Shown in pieces: positions 31,352-39,918 of a DNA stretch of 64,000 nt (its first letter is position 1; every line of letters starts with the position of its first letter). Both the position numbers and the translations under genes were made by a program. A model generated the notes under the pieces. The model saw only the letters and a program-made list of their open reading frames with translations. It did no database searches and was not told the origin of the DNA. The DNA lies in the NCBI RefSeq assembly GCF_030323265.1, contig NZ_CP104990.1, positions 310,001 to 374,000 of the forward strand, in the 5' to 3' direction. The DNA comes from Terrirhizobium terrae. GTDB taxonomy: Bacteria > Pseudomonadota > Alphaproteobacteria > Rhizobiales > Rhizobiaceae.

Positions 31352-32842
31352 CTACCTCTTCTGCCCCACTGCCCGCCCGACACCTTCCGGCTCCGGCAGC
31401 TTCGCATGCGCCTCGGCGATCGGCGCGAGCTTGGCCAGCACTTCGGCCGGCGCTGAGGCTGCCTTGCCGGCCTTGCTGTCGACATGCAGCATCAGCTGTT
31501 CGGCGGTGGCAAGCGCTTCGCCGGTCGCGGCGTCATGGATGATGGTGAAATAGCGGATGCGTTTCTCGTCAGTCGCCAGCACCTGCAGCGTCGTATAGAG
31601 CGCCTGCCCGAGCTTGGCTTCGCCGAGATGACGGATATGGGTCTCGACCGTGTAGTAGCTGTGGCCCGTCTCGACATAGGCGAAGTCGACGCCGATCAGC
31701 CGCAGCAGCGCGTCGGATGTATCGCCGAATACCTGCAGGTAGCGATGCTCGGTCATGTGGCCATTGTAGTCCACCCAGGCGGCGCTGACCTTGGTATCGA
31801 CAAGGCGCAACGGCACCGAGAAATCCAGCGCCTCCGTCTTGCCTCCGCCTTGTGCCCAGAGATGCTTCTCAAATTCGGCGAGAATCTTCCCCGAGCCCCA
31901 GCCCTTGCCGCCGTCGGCGCCTTTCAGCGCCTGCATGATGCCCACGAGGTTTTCGTCGCGGATGCGTTCCAGATCACGGATGCCGCGGGCGCCGGATTGC
32001 GCGTCCGACTGGCTGGCAATCTTGTCGACCAGCGCGTCGTCGAGATCGACGACATCCGTCAGCTTCGTCCAGGGCCAGGAGAGACAGGGACCGAACTGCG
32101 CCAGAAAATGGCGCATGCCCGCCTCGCCGCCTGCAATGCGATAGGTCTCGAACATGCCCATCTGCGCCCAGCGCATGCCGAAGGAATAGCGGATCACATC
32201 GTCCAGCGTCTCCGTGTCGCAAATGTCGTCGTGGATCAGCCACAGGCCCTCGCGCCACACCGCTTCCAGCAGGCGGTCGCCGACAAAGGCCTCGATTTCC
32301 TTTTTCAGGATCACGCCCTTCATGCCGATCGGCGCGAGCCGCGCCTTGGCGAGTTCCAGCGTCTCGGCCGAGGTCTTCTGACCACCGACCAGTTCGGCGA
32401 GCGGCAGGAGATAGACCGGGTTATAGGGATGGGCGACGAACATCCGCTCGGGGTGCTTCATGTCGCGCTGCAGATCTGTCGGCATGATGCCGGAGGTCGA
32501 CGAACCGATCAGTGCCTTCGGATCGGCGGCGGCATCGATCTGGGTGATCACGTTGCGCTTCAGGTCGACGCGCTCCGGCACGCTTTCCTGGATCCAGTCG
32601 GCGCCTGCGACCGCCTCCTCGACTGTCTTGCAGAAGGTCAGTTTTCCCTTCGGCGGCAGCGGCGCCATGGTCAGCATGGCATAGGCGCGCTCGGCATTGG
32701 CGATCACTTCGCCGACGATGCGCTTCGCCTCCGGATGCGGATCATACATCGACACATCGATGCCGCCGAGCAGGAAGCGGGCGGCCCATGCCCCGCCGAT
32801 GACGCCGCCACCGATACAGGCGGCTTTCTGGATGGTGGTCAT
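31352..32842 (-). CDS. lcdH: L-carnitine 3-dehydrogenase fused to a betainyl-CoA thioesterase domain
   Basis: The 496-aa fusion has an N-terminal 3-hydroxyacyl-CoA-dehydrogenase fold (residues 1-320) with the NAD site CIGGGVIGGAWAARFLLGG and the helix SSTSGIMPTDLQ. A C-terminal hot-dog thioesterase domain follows (about 350-480), with WVDYNGHMTEHRYLQVF. It oxidises carnitine to 3-dehydrocarnitine; the extra domain hydrolyses betainyl-CoA to glycine betaine. This fusion is known from rhizobia. The start at 32842 opens the family N-terminus; longer frames are repeat sequence. Confidence 0.93.
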   Translation of the reverse strand: MTTIQKAACIGGGVIGGAWAARFLLGGIDVSMYDPHPEAKRIVGEVIANAERAYAMLTMAPLPPKGKLTFCKTVEEAVAGADWIQESVPERVDLKRNVITQIDAAADPKALIGSSTSGIMPTDLQRDMKHPERMFVAHPYNPVYLLPLAELVGGQKTSAETLELAKARLAPIGMKGVILKKEIEAFVGDRLLEAVWREGLWLIHDDICDTETLDDVIRYSFGMRWAQMGMFETYRIAGGEAGMRHFLAQFGPCLSWPWTKLTDVVDLDDALVDKIASQSDAQSGARGIRDLERIRDENLVGIMQALKGADGGKGWGSGKILAEFEKHLWAQGGGKTEALDFSVPLRLVDTKVSAAWVDYNGHMTEHRYLQVFGDTSDALLRLIGVDFAYVETGHSYYTVETHIRHLGEAKLGQALYTTLQVLATDEKRIRYFTIIHDAATGEALATAEQLMLHVDSKAGKAASAPAEVLAKLAPIAEAHAKLPEPEGVGRAVGQKR

Positions 32843-32933
32843 GAATTCATCCCCTTTAAATCTCAGCCGCATTGCGCAGTGATTTACCCTCACCAAGCGC
32901 GTCCAGCGATCGGCTATGCCTCTCGCGGACTTG

Positions 32934-33092
32934 CTATCCTCTCCCGCAAGGGAGAGGTAAACTCGCAGCACCCTTCCTGCCTGAAGCGAAGGCGGCGCTT
33001 GTGGCACCCTGCCTCTCCCCTTGCGGGAGAGGATACGAAGACCGGGTGAGCAAAGCGAACCCTTGGCCGAAGTTGGTGAGGGGTAAGCCTTG
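32934..33092. repeat. Palindromic intergenic repeat cluster
   Basis: ATCCTCTCCCGCAAGGGAGAGG, and 60 bases on CCTCTCCCCTTGCGGGAGAGGAT, are inverted copies of each other and each a hairpin. GGTAAGCCTTGGCTTACC (33082-33099) is a further hairpin that runs into the BKACE stop codon. It sits between the BKACE gene and lcdH. Confidence 0.65.
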
Positions 33093-33094
33093 GC

Positions 33095-33997
33095 TTACCG
33101 CTTCTTCAACTTCAGCCTCTCGCGCACCTGCTCCGGTCCGATGAGCTTGGCGCCCATGCCCTCGATCACGCCGACCGCCTTTTCGACAAGCTGTGCATTC
33201 GTCGCGAGCTGGCCCTTGCCGACATAGAGGTTGTCCTCCAACCCGACGCGGACATTGCCGCCGGCAAGCACCGCGGCTGCCGGATAGGCAAGCGCGTTGC
33301 GGCCGATCGAGAAGGCCGAGAAAGTCCAGCCTTTCGGCACGTTGTTGACCATCGCCATGAAGGTGTTGAGATCGTCCGGCGCGCCCCACGGGATACCCAT
33401 GCAGAGCTGGATCAGAACCGGGTCCTCGATCAGCCCCTCCTCCACCAGCTGCTTGGCAAACCACAGATGGCCGGTGTCGAAAGCCTCGATCTCCGGCCGC
33501 ACGCCGAGCGCCGTCATCTGCCGCGCCATTTCGCGCAGCATCGACGGCGTATTGGTCATCACGTAGTCGCCGAGGGAAAAGTTCATCGTGCCGCAGTCGA
33601 GCGTGCAGATTTCCGGCAGGCATTCGGCCACATGCGCCACGCGCTCCGTCGCACCGGCCATGTCGGTGCCATCCGGATTATACGGGAACGGCGCCTCGAC
33701 ATTGCCGAATACGAGATCTCCGCCCATGCCAGCGGTCAGGTTCAGCACCACATCGATATCGGCCGAACGGATGCGGTCGGTGACTTCCTTGTAGAGCTCG
33801 CGACCACGGGCAGCAGCCCCCGTCTCCGGGTTGCGGACGTGACAGTGCACGACCGCAGCACCCGCCTTGGCCGCATCGATTGCAGACTCCGCGATTTCCT
33901 TCGGCGTGATCGGCACATGCTTGGACTTGCCCGTCGTATCACCGGCACCGGTGATGGCGGCGGTAATGAAGACCTCGCGGTTCATCTCGAGCGGCAT
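33095..33997 (-). CDS. BKACE family 3-dehydrocarnitine cleavage enzyme (DUF849)
   Basis: The 300-aa TIM-barrel enzyme of the beta-keto acid cleavage family shows a zinc-binding HCHVRNPETG motif (residues about 50-60), LNLTAGMGGD and the helix CTLDCGTMNFS. With acetyl-CoA, the family member in carnitine pathways converts 3-dehydrocarnitine to betainyl-CoA plus acetoacetate. It is the first gene of the carnitine operon, next to the AraC-type regulator. The neighbouring LcdH-thioesterase makes its substrate and uses its product, which strongly supports this specificity among the many in the family. Confidence 0.9.
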   Translation of the reverse strand: MPLEMNREVFITAAITGAGDTTGKSKHVPITPKEIAESAIDAAKAGAAVVHCHVRNPETGAAARGRELYKEVTDRIRSADIDVVLNLTAGMGGDLVFGNVEAPFPYNPDGTDMAGATERVAHVAECLPEICTLDCGTMNFSLGDYVMTNTPSMLREMARQMTALGVRPEIEAFDTGHLWFAKQLVEEGLIEDPVLIQLCMGIPWGAPDDLNTFMAMVNNVPKGWTFSAFSIGRNALAYPAAAVLAGGNVRVGLEDNLYVGKGQLATNAQLVEKAVGVIEGMGAKLIGPEQVRERLKLKKR

Positions 33998-34105
33998 GAT
34001 CCCTCCTCTCGTTCGTTTTGCCCATTACGAACCGGAAGCGATCGCGATGCTTTCCACTTTTGGCGCTCTTCTATACATTATCGGAAACGGAATGAGGCTT
34101 TATAG

Positions 34106-35080
34106 ATGGACTTTGGGAATGCTGGACAGCATATCGACATCCTCGTATTGCCCGAGACCAACCTCATCCTGACTGCATCCGTGATCGAGCCGCTACGCGC
34201 CGCAAACCGCATCGCCGGACGCGATCTCTACCGCTGGACGCTCCATTCGCCAGACGGCCGGCCGATCGAGACGAAATCCGGCATTACCATCCCCGTTTCC
34301 GGCGCATTCCGGCCGACGCGGGAGACCGATCCGCTTTTTGTGCTCTCCAGCTACAACTGGCGGAACGGCGCCACCCGCGAGATGAAATTCCTGCTTTCCC
34401 GCACCGCCCGTCATCGATCGCTGATGGCCGGCATCGAGGCGGGCTCCTTCATCCTGGCCGAGACCAGTCTGCTGAACGGCTTTTCCGCCACCACCCACTG
34501 GGAGGATTTCGATGATTTCGCCCGCGCCTATCCGCAGGTGACAATGGTACGCGAGCGCTTCGTCATTGACGGCAAGCGGATCACCACCGGCGGCTCGCTG
34601 CCGACGCTCGACCTGATGCTGGAACTGATCCGCCGCGCCCACGGCTATTCGCTGGCGCTCGAAGTCTCGCGGTTGTTCATCTACGAGCAGGACCGCACCC
34701 GCGGCGATCTGATGCAAATGCCGGCAATCGGCAATATGCGGATCGTCGATGCGCGGGTACAGAAGGCGGTGAAATTGATGGAGGAGACGGTCGAGGCGCC
34801 GCTGTCGCTCAGCAGGCTCGCCAGACGCTCCGGCGTCAGCTCCCGGCATCTGCAGGATCTGTTTCGGGAGACGATGGGCGTAGCACCCCACGCTCATTAT
34901 CTGGCGCTGAGGCTGAACGCCGCCCGGCGCAAGGTCATCGAGACGAAGGGGAGTTTTGCGGATATCGCCGCCGAGACAGGCTTCAATTCGGCCTCAGCCT
35001 TTTCACGCAGCTACAGAGCAAGCTACGGCGAAAGCCCGCGCGATACGCGCGGGCGCCTGAAGCTGAAGACTACTTCTTGA
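34106..35080 (+). CDS. GlxA-type AraC regulator (CdhR-like carnitine regulator)
   Basis: The 324-aa protein has an N-terminal DJ-1/PfpI-like amidotransferase domain (HIDILVLPETNLILTASVIEPLRAAN) and a C-terminal AraC domain (about 215-315) with two helix-turn-helices (LSLSRLARRSGVSSRHLQDLF and SFADIAAETGFNSASAFSRSYR). Such regulators (CdhR, GbdR) control carnitine and glycine betaine genes in pseudomonads. It is divergent from the BKACE-lcdH operon with a 108-bp shared gap, so it is the probable activator of carnitine use. Confidence 0.88.
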   Translation: MDFGNAGQHIDILVLPETNLILTASVIEPLRAANRIAGRDLYRWTLHSPDGRPIETKSGITIPVSGAFRPTRETDPLFVLSSYNWRNGATREMKFLLSRTARHRSLMAGIEAGSFILAETSLLNGFSATTHWEDFDDFARAYPQVTMVRERFVIDGKRITTGGSLPTLDLMLELIRRAHGYSLALEVSRLFIYEQDRTRGDLMQMPAIGNMRIVDARVQKAVKLMEETVEAPLSLSRLARRSGVSSRHLQDLFRETMGVAPHAHYLALRLNAARRKVIETKGSFADIAAETGFNSASAFSRSYRASYGESPRDTRGRLKLKTTS

Positions 35081-35228
35081 GGATCACCCAGAGCGCATGA
35101 ACGATGCCCGGAAGCCAGCCGCATAGGGTAAGCAGGATGTTCAGCCAGAAATGCAGGCCAAGGCCCACCTGGAGGAACACGCCGAGCGGCGGCAGCAGGA
35201 AGGCGAGCAGAATGCGGATGATATCCAA
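35070..35228 (-). CDS. PMP3/YqaE family small membrane protein
   Basis: The 52-aa protein has two transmembrane helices and the PMP3 signature LLPPLGVFLQVGLGLHFWLN, ending PGIVHALWVILKK. The start is TTG at 35228 with GGAG eight bases upstream, so an ATG-only search misses it. The last 11 bases overlap the convergent AraC gene end. Eukaryotic and bacterial homologues are salt- or stress-induced and affect membrane potential; the role here is inferred. Confidence 0.85.
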   Translation of the reverse strand: MDIIRILLAFLLPPLGVFLQVGLGLHFWLNILLTLCGWLPGIVHALWVILKK

Positions 35229-35332
35229 GAAAGTCTCCAGTGTTGATTGCAGCGGGCAAGGACAAAGACCCTTACCCGAGCTTTTTGAAAGTCGGGCGAC
35301 AGAACGCGCTAGCTTGAAAATGGTTTCATCGT

Positions 35333-35832
35333 TCAGCGGCTGAGATCGATACTGCTCGTCACAACCGACTTGCCGCTCTTCAGATCCTTGTCGATCGTCT
35401 GCAACCGCAACCTGTTATCGGAGAGCTTTGCGATGGTCATCGTCGCGGATCGGTCGCCATTGGTTTCCTCGCCCAGCGGACCGCGAGATTGATGGCATTG
35501 CCGCGACGGCTACCGGAGAGCGAAGAAGGCTGCCCGGACGGACCGGTATAGGTGCCGCTGTAACGCGTGCCCGACGCCTTGATATTTGCCGAAATGGATC
35601 GATTGACGACGACGAGACCTCGGCAATTGCCGTCCATGGCGAGAGCTGAAGCGCGGGAACTGAAATCCAGGTTGCAGGTCACGTTGACCGGCTTGGCACC
35701 GATGCGTGTCGTCACCGTTCCCTTGCCGCTCCAGTTCCCATTCATCGATTTCAGAAAATCGCCTTCGGCCGCCTGGCTCATCGTCGCAAGGCCGAGCGTC
35801 GCGAGCATTGTCGTAAGAACCAGACCACGCAT
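35333..35832 (-). pseudogene. Secreted hypothetical protein, frameshifted as written
   Basis: It has a signal peptide (MRGLVLTTMLATLGLATMSQAAEG) and a small beta-rich domain (GNWSGKGTVTTRIGAKPVNVTCNLDF...). As written it ends with a basic tail at 35437. One added base in the C3 run at 35472-35474 gives LAVRWGEETNGDRSATMTIAKLSDNRLRLQT, continuing to SSIDLSR with a 166-aa total. The repaired tail keeps the beta-strand pattern. I do not recognise a named domain, though similar proteins occur in Rhizobiaceae. Confidence 0.65.
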
Positions 35833-35990
35833 CGGAACCTCCATGGATTACCCGATGCTCAAACACTTTATTGGAACATAAGTTCCTGTCTCCAGTCGTT
35901 GCTTTAAACGAACAAGATTAAACCAAGAAATTTCTCTGTCGCACCTCGGGCTTTAGTCGGCATTAACCAAGTAAAAACCATGTTCATGCC

Positions 35991-36027
35991 AAATTGAAAC
36001 ACATTGTCATATTTCTCTTTTCAATTT
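35991..36027. promoter_or_regulatory. Inverted repeat upstream of the chemoreceptor-like gene
   Basis: AAATTGAAA (35991-35999) and TTTCAATTT (36019-36027) are perfect 9-bp arms 19 bases apart, ending 12 bases before the ATG. The spacing of about 28 bp centre to centre suggests either a looped operator or an RNA hairpin over the leader. The surroundings (35845-36039) are AT-rich and hold no gene. Confidence 0.35.
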
Positions 36028-36039
36028 TAGGACCTGCGC

Positions 36040-37139
36040 ATGATCCCCGCCGAAGCAGAACAGCATCATCACGCAGCCACGCCCCGCTCGATGCAGGTCA
36101 TCACGGAAGGTATCGGCAAGGATCTTGAGCGCTTCAGCGCCGACAACACCCATGTCGTCAAGCAGATCAAGCTTCTGGCGATCAACGCGCTGATCGAGGC
36201 GGCTCGCGCGGGGAAATGGGCAAGGGATTTGCCGTCGTCGCCAACGAGGTGCAACGGCTCGCTCAGATCGCCACCGACATCGCCTCGAAATTCGAGAGCA
36301 ATGTGCTGGGCCGCATCGGCATGACCCGTTCCATGGCGGACTCACTGGTCAACGAGATGGAAGGCGTGCGGCTGACCGATCTCGCCCAGACCCTGGTGCA
36401 GCTGATCGTCCGCAATCTCTTTGAACGCACCGCCGACGTGCGTTGGTGGGCAACCGACACCGCGCTCTGGGAAGCGCTCCAGGAGCCCGATGCGGAGCGC
36501 CGCGCCTTTGCCGCCGAAAGGCTCGGCGTCATCAACCGCTTCTACACGGTCTATCTCGATCTCGTCATGACAGACCTCAAGGGCAATATCATCGCCTCGG
36601 CAAATCCGAAATTCCAACGCAAGATCACAGGTCTCTCCGTCTCCGGCGAGCCATGGTTCGTCGCCGCCTCGCGCTGCAAATCCGGCGACGACTACATCGT
36701 CGACGAGGTGAAGCGCTCGCCTCTCCACAATGACCAGACGGCCCTCGTCTACGCCACCGGCATCCGCGAGGGCGGCAAGCTGGACGGTGCACTGGTCGGC
36801 ACGCTCGGCGTCTATTTCGACTGGCAGAACCAGGGCCAGGCAATCGTCGAGAAGGAGGCGAACCTGCCGCCGCACGTCGCCGACAAGACCACCGTTATGC
36901 TGCTCGACGGCAACAGCCGCGTCATCGCCACCACTAATCCGGCCCTGCTCTTCACCCATTTTGCGCTCGCCAATCCGCATGGGCATGCGGCCGGCAGCTA
37001 CTATGACAACAACGGCTCGATCGTCGCCTATGCCAAGACCCTGGGCTACGAGGATTACGACGGCCTCGGCTGGTATGGTGTCGTCGTCCAGAAGCTGGAA
37101 AGCGAAGCCGACATCCGCGAGGCGCTGAACATCCGGTAG
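36040..37139 (+). pseudogene. Soluble methyl-accepting-like protein with C-terminal Cache domain, frameshifted as written
   Basis: Repaired length is 366 aa. Residues 40-80 hold a short piece of the chemoreceptor signalling hairpin ([31 protein letters not shown]). The C-terminal 200 residues form a Cache-like sensor (YTVYLDLVMTDLKGNIIASANPKF, SGEPWFVAASR, LGVYFDWQNQG). No membrane helix is seen. The usual order is sensor first, so this architecture is reversed. One base missing from the G4 run 36210-36213 splits it into two frames. It may scaffold or sense in the cytoplasm rather than act as a full chemoreceptor. Confidence 0.78.
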
Positions 37140-37204
37140 ATTTGAAGGCTGGCCGCGCCGTTTCCCTGCCCTATGTCGGTTTGCGGAGATAGGGAGGCCC
37201 CGTC

Positions 37205-37582
37205 ATGATCATTCGTTCCGGAAGCTGTCTGTGCGGGCAGGTTCGCTACAGCGTGAAGGCGGATCCGATCCGCATCGGCCTTTGCCACTGCATGGACTGC
37301 CGCAAGGAAAGCGGCTCGGTATTCGCGACATTCGGCATCTGGCCGCGTCATGCGTTCGAAATGTCCGGCGATGTCCGCTATTACGAGGGCCGCGGGTTCT
37401 GCACCTCCTGCGGCGGCCGGGTGTTCAACCAGCTTGACGATCCCGAGGTCGAAATCCGGGTCGGTTCGCTCGACATGGCGCCGACGGATGTCGAGCCGAC
37501 CTACGAACTGTGGGTCAAGCGGCGGGAGAACTGGCTCTCCCCGCTTGAAGGCGCCGAGCAATTCGAAGAGGATCGTATCTAG
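37205..37582 (+). CDS. GFA/CENP-V family zinc protein
   Basis: The 125-aa protein has the fold's zinc cysteines: SCLCGQVRYS near the start, CHCMDCRKESGS near residue 30, and FCTSCGGRVF near 80. It shares the pattern of the 25923-26315 protein but differs clearly in sequence. It stands alone; the gene before is the chemoreceptor-like protein. Function is unknown. Confidence 0.85.
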   Translation: MIIRSGSCLCGQVRYSVKADPIRIGLCHCMDCRKESGSVFATFGIWPRHAFEMSGDVRYYEGRGFCTSCGGRVFNQLDDPEVEIRVGSLDMAPTDVEPTYELWVKRRENWLSPLEGAEQFEEDRI

Positions 37583-37647
37583 TCACTGATTGATGTCGTT
37601 TTGTCGCCGGGCATCGCTATGCCCTGTCGCAACACGGGAGTTATTCC

Positions 37648-38073
37648 ATGAACTACGACACGCAATTGAAGAAGGCGATCGATATCGCCGCCGAGGCCCA
37701 TCATGGCCAATCCAGCAAGACGGGCGGCCCCTTCATCGACCACGTCCGCCGGGTTTCCGAACGGGTCACGGGCGAGGATGAAACACTGGTTGCATGGCTG
37801 CATGACGTCGTCGAAAAGGGCCCGGGCTGGACATTTCAGCGCCTTCGCGAAGAAGGCTTTTCCGAGATCGTCATCGATGCGGTTGATGCGATGAGCAAGC
37901 GCGACGGCGAGGATTATTTCGACTTCGTGCGCCGCTCGATCGCCAATCCGCTGGCCCGCCCGGTCAAACGCGCCGACCTCACCGACAATCTTGCACAGAC
38001 GCATCAGATGGGCGGCGACGGCAGCAAATTCGCCGAAGGCCTGCGCATTCTGAACGACGAGTATCCCGGCTAG
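37648..38073 (+). CDS. HD-domain protein, RelA/SpoT-hydrolase-like
   Basis: The 141-aa protein shows an HD-type metal site: HHGQSSKTGGPFIDHVRRVS supplies the first histidine region, WLHDVVEKGPG the HD pair, and RADLTDN the last aspartate. This is the pattern of stand-alone (p)ppGpp or nucleotide phosphohydrolases. No synthetase domain is present. A GGGCAT-CGCT-ATGCCC hairpin (37610-37625) lies in the gap upstream. The substrate is unproven. Confidence 0.78.
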   Translation: MNYDTQLKKAIDIAAEAHHGQSSKTGGPFIDHVRRVSERVTGEDETLVAWLHDVVEKGPGWTFQRLREEGFSEIVIDAVDAMSKRDGEDYFDFVRRSIANPLARPVKRADLTDNLAQTHQMGGDGSKFAEGLRILNDEYPG

Positions 38074-38142
38074 TCAGGAACATTGAGCTAAGTCCTCCGT
38101 TGCGAACGATGGAAACATCAGCAAATCGCGAGGAGATAGCCG

Positions 38143-38922
38143 ATGGAACTTCGATCGAAAGTGGCTCTGGTAACGGGTGCGGGCTCAGGCATCGGGCGCG
38201 CATCCGCGTTAAAGCTGGCGGAGGCCGGTGCCGTCGTCGGTGTGCTCGGCCACACGCGCAGTGAACTCGAAAGGACGGCAGCCGAGATCGAGGCGATCGG
38301 CGGTGCGGCTGTCGTTCTGGAGGCCGATGTTGCGGACGAGGTTTCGATGCGCAACTCCATCTCCACCCTGGTCGAAACATCCGGCAGGCTCGATATCGTC
38401 GTCGCCAATGCCGGGATCAACGGCGTCTGGGCGCCGATCGACGACCTGAAGCCCGACGAATGGGACCAGACGATCCGCGTCAACCTGCGCGGCACCTACC
38501 TGACCCTGAATGCCAGTGTGCCCCATCTGAAGAAGCAGGGCGGATCGGTGGTTGTCGTCTCCTCCATCAACGGCAACCGTACCTTCAGCACCCCGGGCGC
38601 CACCGCCTATGCCGCGACGAAGGCGGCGCAGGTTGCGATCGTCCAGCAGCTGGCGCTCGAACTCGGGCGCCACGGGATCCGCGTCAACGCCGTCTGCCCC
38701 GGCGCGATAGAGACCAGCATCAACGACAATACCAAGGTCCGCGGGGAGGAAGAGACTGCAGTGCCGGTCGACTATCCGGCAGGCGATATCCCGATCACCG
38801 GCGGCAGGTCGGGCGAAAGCAATGATGTCGCTTCGGTCATCCTTTTTCTCGCCTCCGACCAGTCGCGCCACGTCACCGGTGCGCCCGTCTATATCGACGG
38901 CGGACAGAGCCTGCTGCGCTGA
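38143..38922 (+). CDS. SDR family oxidoreductase
   Basis: Classical short-chain dehydrogenase of 259 aa. It has the cofactor motif VTGAGSGIGRASALKLAEAG, NAG at about 91-93, and catalytic Ser (VVSSINGNR), Tyr-x3-Lys (YAATKAA) and the PG motif (VCPGAIETS). The C-terminus TGAPVYIDGGQSLLR is typical. GAGGAGATAGCCG precedes the ATG. The lack of pathway neighbours leaves the substrate open. Confidence 0.9.
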   Translation: MELRSKVALVTGAGSGIGRASALKLAEAGAVVGVLGHTRSELERTAAEIEAIGGAAVVLEADVADEVSMRNSISTLVETSGRLDIVVANAGINGVWAPIDDLKPDEWDQTIRVNLRGTYLTLNASVPHLKKQGGSVVVVSSINGNRTFSTPGATAYAATKAAQVAIVQQLALELGRHGIRVNAVCPGAIETSINDNTKVRGEEETAVPVDYPAGDIPITGGRSGESNDVASVILFLASDQSRHVTGAPVYIDGGQSLLR

Positions 38923-38998
38923 CGATCATTCCGATTTCCGGGTTGGAACCGGCAACGATTCCGCGCGTTATCGGGCGCCAATCAGGAGATAATTCCCT

Positions 38999-39223
38999 AT
39001 GAAGACCCTCATCGTCGCTTCGGCTCTCGCCGCGGCATCCTTGTTCTCGGCCTCCGTTCCGGTCCAGGCCGCCAGCGTCACCATCACCACCACGGATAGC
39101 CGCCCGACGCCGCGCTATGTCCAGGAACGCCGCCATCACCGTCATGCTGATTGTTACGTCAAGAAGGTGAAGACCTACCGTCACGGCAAGGTGATCATCA
39201 AGGAAACTCGCGTCTGCCGTTAA
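38999..39223 (+). CDS. Small secreted histidine/arginine-rich protein
   Basis: The 74-aa protein has a signal peptide (MKTLIVASALAAASLFSASVPVQA). The mature part of about 50 residues is basic, with ERRHHRHADCYVKKVKTYRHGK and one pair of cysteines 27 residues apart. AGGAGATAATTCCCT precedes the ATG. Similar tiny periplasmic proteins are common in Rhizobium; no function is known to me. Confidence 0.7.
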   Translation: MKTLIVASALAAASLFSASVPVQAASVTITTTDSRPTPRYVQERRHHRHADCYVKKVKTYRHGKVIIKETRVCR

Positions 39224-39413
39224 CTCGCCTACGCGCTGCAAAGAATTGCGTGAGCCGGTACCCCACCCGCACTGCCCGCAACACACTAGCCGCCGTCGGC
39301 AACGACGGCGGCTCGTGTGCGTTCAACGCTCTGAGTCGGCCGCTCGAGCCCATGTCGACCCATGCAAATTCTCGATGGCTGGCCTGCGTACCCACCCGGA
39401 TTGAAAGCAGATA

Positions 39414-39463
39414 CTTGGTGTGCTAACTAATGCTGTAGATAAACTTAGTGTGCTAACCAATGC
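39414..39463. promoter_or_regulatory. Two direct repeats at the marR start: candidate operator
   Basis: CTTGGTGTGCTAACTAATGC (39414-39433) and CTTAGTGTGCTAACCAATGC (39444-39463) match at 18 of 20 positions. They are exactly 30 bp apart, close to three helical turns. Each contains a TTRG-TGTG-CTAA core that is itself dyad-like. The second copy covers the marR start codon. This is the layout of a self-repressed MarR operon. Confidence 0.55.
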
Positions 39464-39918
39464 CGTACAGCGATCAAACCGCCTCCGAATATCTGGAAGC
39501 GCTGACCAAGGTCAGCCGCAAGATCCGGACCGTATTCAATCAGAAGGTCACCGCCCACGGCCTGACCTATCCCCGCGCCCGCGCTCTCTTCCGGCTCGCC
39601 CGCAAGCAGAACATGACGCAGACGGAACTCGCCTGCGAACTCGAACTGGAACAGGCGACGATGGTTCGCCTTCTCGATCGCATGGAAGAGAATGGGCTGC
39701 TCGAACGGCGTCCCGATCCGGGCGACCGTCGCGTCAAGCTTATTGTACTCACCGCTTACGGGCAGGAGCAAGCCGCCTTCGTCAGAAAGCTCGCCGACGA
39801 AATCCGCCATCAGTTCTTCGAAGGCGTGGAGCCGGAAGAGTTGAAGCAGGGCATCGCCCTCCTGGAAAAGATCTCGGCCAACGTGTCGAATGTGGAGGAT
39901 GCCGATGTCCTCGCGTGA
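39460..39918 (+). CDS. MarR-family repressor of the efflux operon
   Basis: The 152-aa winged-helix regulator has its recognition region in MTQTELACELELEQATMVRLLDRMEENGLLERR (residues about 49-81), followed by the wing DPGDRRVKLIVLT. The start at 39460 lies within the second direct repeat. The MFS transporter start overlaps its 3' end. In EmrR-like systems, ligands such as phenolics or drugs release the repressor; the ligand here is unknown. Confidence 0.85.
   Translation: MPYSDQTASEYLEALTKVSRKIRTVFNQKVTAHGLTYPRARALFRLARKQNMTQTELACELELEQATMVRLLDRMEENGLLERRPDPGDRRVKLIVLTAYGQEQAAFVRKLADEIRHQFFEGVEPEELKQGIALLEKISANVSNVEDADVLA

Noticed and set aside
32934..33092. Possible CRISPR array in the palindromic repeat cluster
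   Set aside because: The repeats are inverted, not direct, with unequal spacing and no unique spacers of constant length. They match the mosaic-element class.
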